A stretch of DNA of 64,000 nt from Gudongella sp034006985 (lineage in GTDB: Bacteria; Bacillota; Clostridia; Tissierellales; Tissierellaceae), in the NCBI GenBank assembly GCA_034006985.1, contig JAVERT010000010.1, positions 21,797-85,796 of the forward strand. Direction: 5' to 3'. Position 1 is the first letter of the stretch. Each line of letters begins with the position of its first letter. The notes under the pieces were generated by a model. That model saw nothing but the letters and a program-made list of their open reading frames with translations. It was not told where the DNA came from and did not search any database. Positions 62,168-64,000 of this stretch are shown here, piece after piece. A program made the position numbers and the translations under genes.

Positions 62168-63826
62168 ATGAGAGAAACAAATATGTTTTGCTACCAGTGT
62201 CAAGAAGCAGCGGGTGGAAAAGGTTGCACAAAGGTTGGAATGTGTGGAAAAACTAGCGAATTAGCAAATCTTCAAGATTTAATGATATATTCATTAAAAG
62301 GAATTTCTGAATTGGGAGTTAGAGCAGATGAAGCTGGTTTAGAAATACCAGGTCTTGATAGGTTTATAATTGAAAGTTTATTTATGACAATTACAAATGC
62401 TAACTTTGACAAAGAAAGATTCTTTGCAATGATAAAAGAAGCTCTTCTTAAAAGAGAAGAATTAAGAAAATTACTTACAGAAAAAGGCGTAGACTTAGAT
62501 AATTTAAAAGACGCATCAACATTTAGCTTAAACAGTAGAGATGAAATTGTATTTAAAGCTAATTCAAAAGAAGTTGGAGTACTTGCAACTGAAAACGAAG
62601 ATGTTAGATCACTAAGAGAATTAGTTATATACGGATTAAAAGGAATGGCTGCATATGCTGAACATGCTGACAATCTAGGATTTGAAGATAAAGAAATATC
62701 TAAGTTCATAAGAAAAGCTCTTAATGCAACTATGGATGATAGTTTAAGCGTGGATGAATTAGTAGCACTTGTTCTTGAAACAGGTAAATATGGAGTTACA
62801 ACAATGGCATTGCTTGATAAAGCTAATACAACAGCTTATGGTAATCCAGAAATTACTGAAGTTAATATTGGGGTTAGAAATAATCCTGCAATATTAGTAT
62901 CAGGTCATGATTTAAAAGATTTTGAAGAGCTATTGGAACAAGCTAAAAATAGTGGAGTAGATATATATACTCATGGCGAGATGTTACCAGCAAACTATTA
63001 CCCATCATTTAAAAAATATGATAACTTTGTAGGAAATTATGGTAGTGCATGGTGGGCACAAAAAGAAGAGTTTGAAAAATTTAATGGAGCAATCCTATTT
63101 ACTACAAACTGTATAGTACCTCCAAAAGCAGTTTATGCCGATAGAGTCTATACAACAGGTTCATCAGGATATCCAGGATTTAAGCATATTGCAGATAGAG
63201 TTGATGGCAAAGCAAAAGACTTCTCAGAAGTTATAGCTCATGCTAAAAGACTTCCGGCACCAACAGAAATCGAGACAGGAAAAATTGTTGGAGGATTTGC
63301 ACACGCTCAAGTTTTTGCACTTGCAGATAAGATTGTAGATGCAGTTAAATCTGGAGCAATCAAAAAATTCTTTGTTATGGCAGGTTGTGATGGAAGACAA
63401 AAAGGTAGAAGTTACTATACTGAATTTGCAGAAGCACTACCAAAAGATACAGTGATTCTTACAGCTGGCTGTGCTAAGTTTAGATACAATAAATTAAATC
63501 TTGGAGATATCAATGGAATTCCAAGAGTACTAGATGCAGGACAATGTAATGACTCTTATTCACTAGCTGTTATAGCAATGAAATTAAAAGAAATATTTGA
63601 ACTTAATGATATAAATGATCTTCCAATAGAATACAATATTGCTTGGTATGAGCAAAAGGCTATAATAGTTCTTCTTGCATTACTATACCTAGGAGTTAAA
63701 AATATCCATGTTGGACCAACACTACCAGCATTCTTATCACCAAATGTTGCTAAAGTACTAGTTGAAAACTTTGGACTTGGAACAATTTCAGATGTTGAAT
63801 CAGATATTAATATGTTTTTAGCGTAA
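62168..63826 (+). CDS. hcp: Hydroxylamine reductase / hybrid-cluster protein
   Basis: 552-residue cytosolic enzyme with an N-terminal iron-sulfur motif C8-x2-C11-x8-C20-x5-C26 and the later hybrid-cluster ligands in GEMLPANYYP, FTTNCIVPP, AGCDGR, TAGCAKFRYN and DAGQCNDSYS. The N-terminal cysteine spacing and the length are those of class I Hcp from obligate anaerobes. Hcp reduces hydroxylamine in vitro and is thought to detoxify nitric oxide or control S-nitrosylation. It is preceded by an HcpR-like palindrome and an AGGAGGG site. A terminator follows, carrying a group II intron directly behind it. Confidence 0.97.
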   Translation: MRETNMFCYQCQEAAGGKGCTKVGMCGKTSELANLQDLMIYSLKGISELGVRADEAGLEIPGLDRFIIESLFMTITNANFDKERFFAMIKEALLKREELRKLLTEKGVDLDNLKDASTFSLNSRDEIVFKANSKEVGVLATENEDVRSLRELVIYGLKGMAAYAEHADNLGFEDKEISKFIRKALNATMDDSLSVDELVALVLETGKYGVTTMALLDKANTTAYGNPEITEVNIGVRNNPAILVSGHDLKDFEELLEQAKNSGVDIYTHGEMLPANYYPSFKKYDNFVGNYGSAWWAQKEEFEKFNGAILFTTNCIVPPKAVYADRVYTTGSSGYPGFKHIADRVDGKAKDFSEVIAHAKRLPAPTEIETGKIVGGFAHAQVFALADKIVDAVKSGAIKKFFVMAGCDGRQKGRSYYTEFAEALPKDTVILTAGCAKFRYNKLNLGDINGIPRVLDAGQCNDSYSLAVIAMKLKEIFELNDINDLPIEYNIAWYEQKAIIVLLALLYLGVKNIHVGPTLPAFLSPNVAKVLVENFGLGTISDVESDINMFLA

Positions 63827-63850
63827 AATAGAGTAAAGACTTTTGTTTAA

Positions 63851-63881
63851 ATGTCCCTAGTTAATTAGGGACATTTTTCTT
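63851..63881 (+). terminator. Terminator of hcp
   Basis: ATGTCCCTA (63851-63859) and TAGGGACAT (63866-63874) form a hairpin followed by five T and CTT. The intron begins at the next base. Confidence 0.92.
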
Positions 63882-64000
63882 GTGCGCCCAGCATGGGCGA
63901 AAACTAGTCGGTGAAAGTCCGATACGGAGGTTAATAGTGCCAACCGTTAGCTTAAGACAAGGGTGTCCATCGTGAGGTGGAATCTGAAGGAAGTCGGCGG
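63882..64000 (+). mobile_element. 5' end of a group II intron, truncated by the window
   Basis: The sequence starts with GTGCG followed by the hairpin CGCCCAGCATGGGCG and continues through AGTCGGTGAAAGTCCG and AACCGTTAGC to GGAAGTCGGCGG. These are the standard 5' landmarks of bacterial group II introns with an LtrA-type encoded protein. It is inserted on the same strand as hcp immediately behind its terminator T-run, the target choice of class C introns. The reverse transcriptase gene and domain VI lie outside the window. Confidence 0.9.

Noticed and set aside
1..64000. CRISPR arrays, rRNA and tRNA genes
   Set aside because: No regularly spaced repeats, no rRNA segments and no cloverleaf-like sequences with a GTTCRAnnC box were recognised in reading the window.

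Overview
The window is AT-rich DNA with short intergenic gaps, strong AGGAGG ribosome sites, occasional TTG and GTG starts, TRAP transporters, a class I hybrid-cluster protein and ferredoxin-type proteins. This points to an anaerobic low-GC Firmicute of class Clostridia. I cannot place it more finely from sequence alone. No rRNA, tRNA or CRISPR array was seen.

Left edge (1-3978): the 3' part of a very large STAND-NTPase-like protein (Avs-like, candidate anti-phage), a RadC/JAB protein and a 46-residue protein form the end of an accessory island. The island stops inside the 3' end of the core GTPase gene ychF. From 5.2 to 15 kb are a TtcA-like PP-loop protein followed in frame by a dead C-terminal piece of exonuclease III, a YczE-type membrane protein, an MFS permease, and an OmpR-type two-component system. 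After these comes a VTC / DUF4956 / Cthe_2159-like / CotH surface-protein operon. The two-component and VTC promoters share 11-bp-periodic TTTTAA repeats, so the kinase pair probably controls both.

From 15 to 32 kb lies a carbon-source island: an oxidoreductase, a divergent LysR regulator, an HMG-CoA-lyase-like enzyme, an acylating aldehyde dehydrogenase, a ThDP enzyme, and two complete TRAP transporters. The second transporter is preceded by a TIM-barrel isomerase and a shikimate-dehydrogenase-like enzyme. A leftover 3' end of a second ThDP-enzyme gene shows that the ThDP-TRAP block was once duplicated. An SLC13-type permease follows. From 32 to 47 kb are housekeeping and envelope genes: an MBL hydrolase, HtrA, an ABC-F ATPase with one degenerate ATP site, a DsbA-family protein, tandem DUF2812 paralogues, an amidohydrolase, lipoproteins, a LysM 5'-nucleotidase, and a DUF1576 membrane protein with an HTH-TPR regulator.

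From 47 to 52.6 kb is a decayed accessory stretch carrying an unusual PLD-nuclease/ATPase fusion, a voltage-gated-type K+ channel, a tiny basic protein and an AIM24-family protein.

The most interesting region is 53.0-56.3 kb together with 62.1-63.8 kb. A four-gene operon encodes a cytosolic substrate-binding-like protein with a DUF1858/ScdA_N-like head, a HypB/CobW-like GTPase, an ABC ATPase with no membrane partner and a small zinc-ribbon protein. A GTAAC-N4-GTTAC palindrome sits about 41.5 bp upstream of its predicted start of transcription. The hybrid-cluster protein gene hcp has the same site at the same distance. I infer a CRP/FNR-family (HcpR-like) nitrosative-stress regulon and propose that the operon is an undescribed intracellular metal or Fe-S cluster repair/delivery machine. 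The window ends in the 5' part of a group II intron inserted just behind the hcp terminator.
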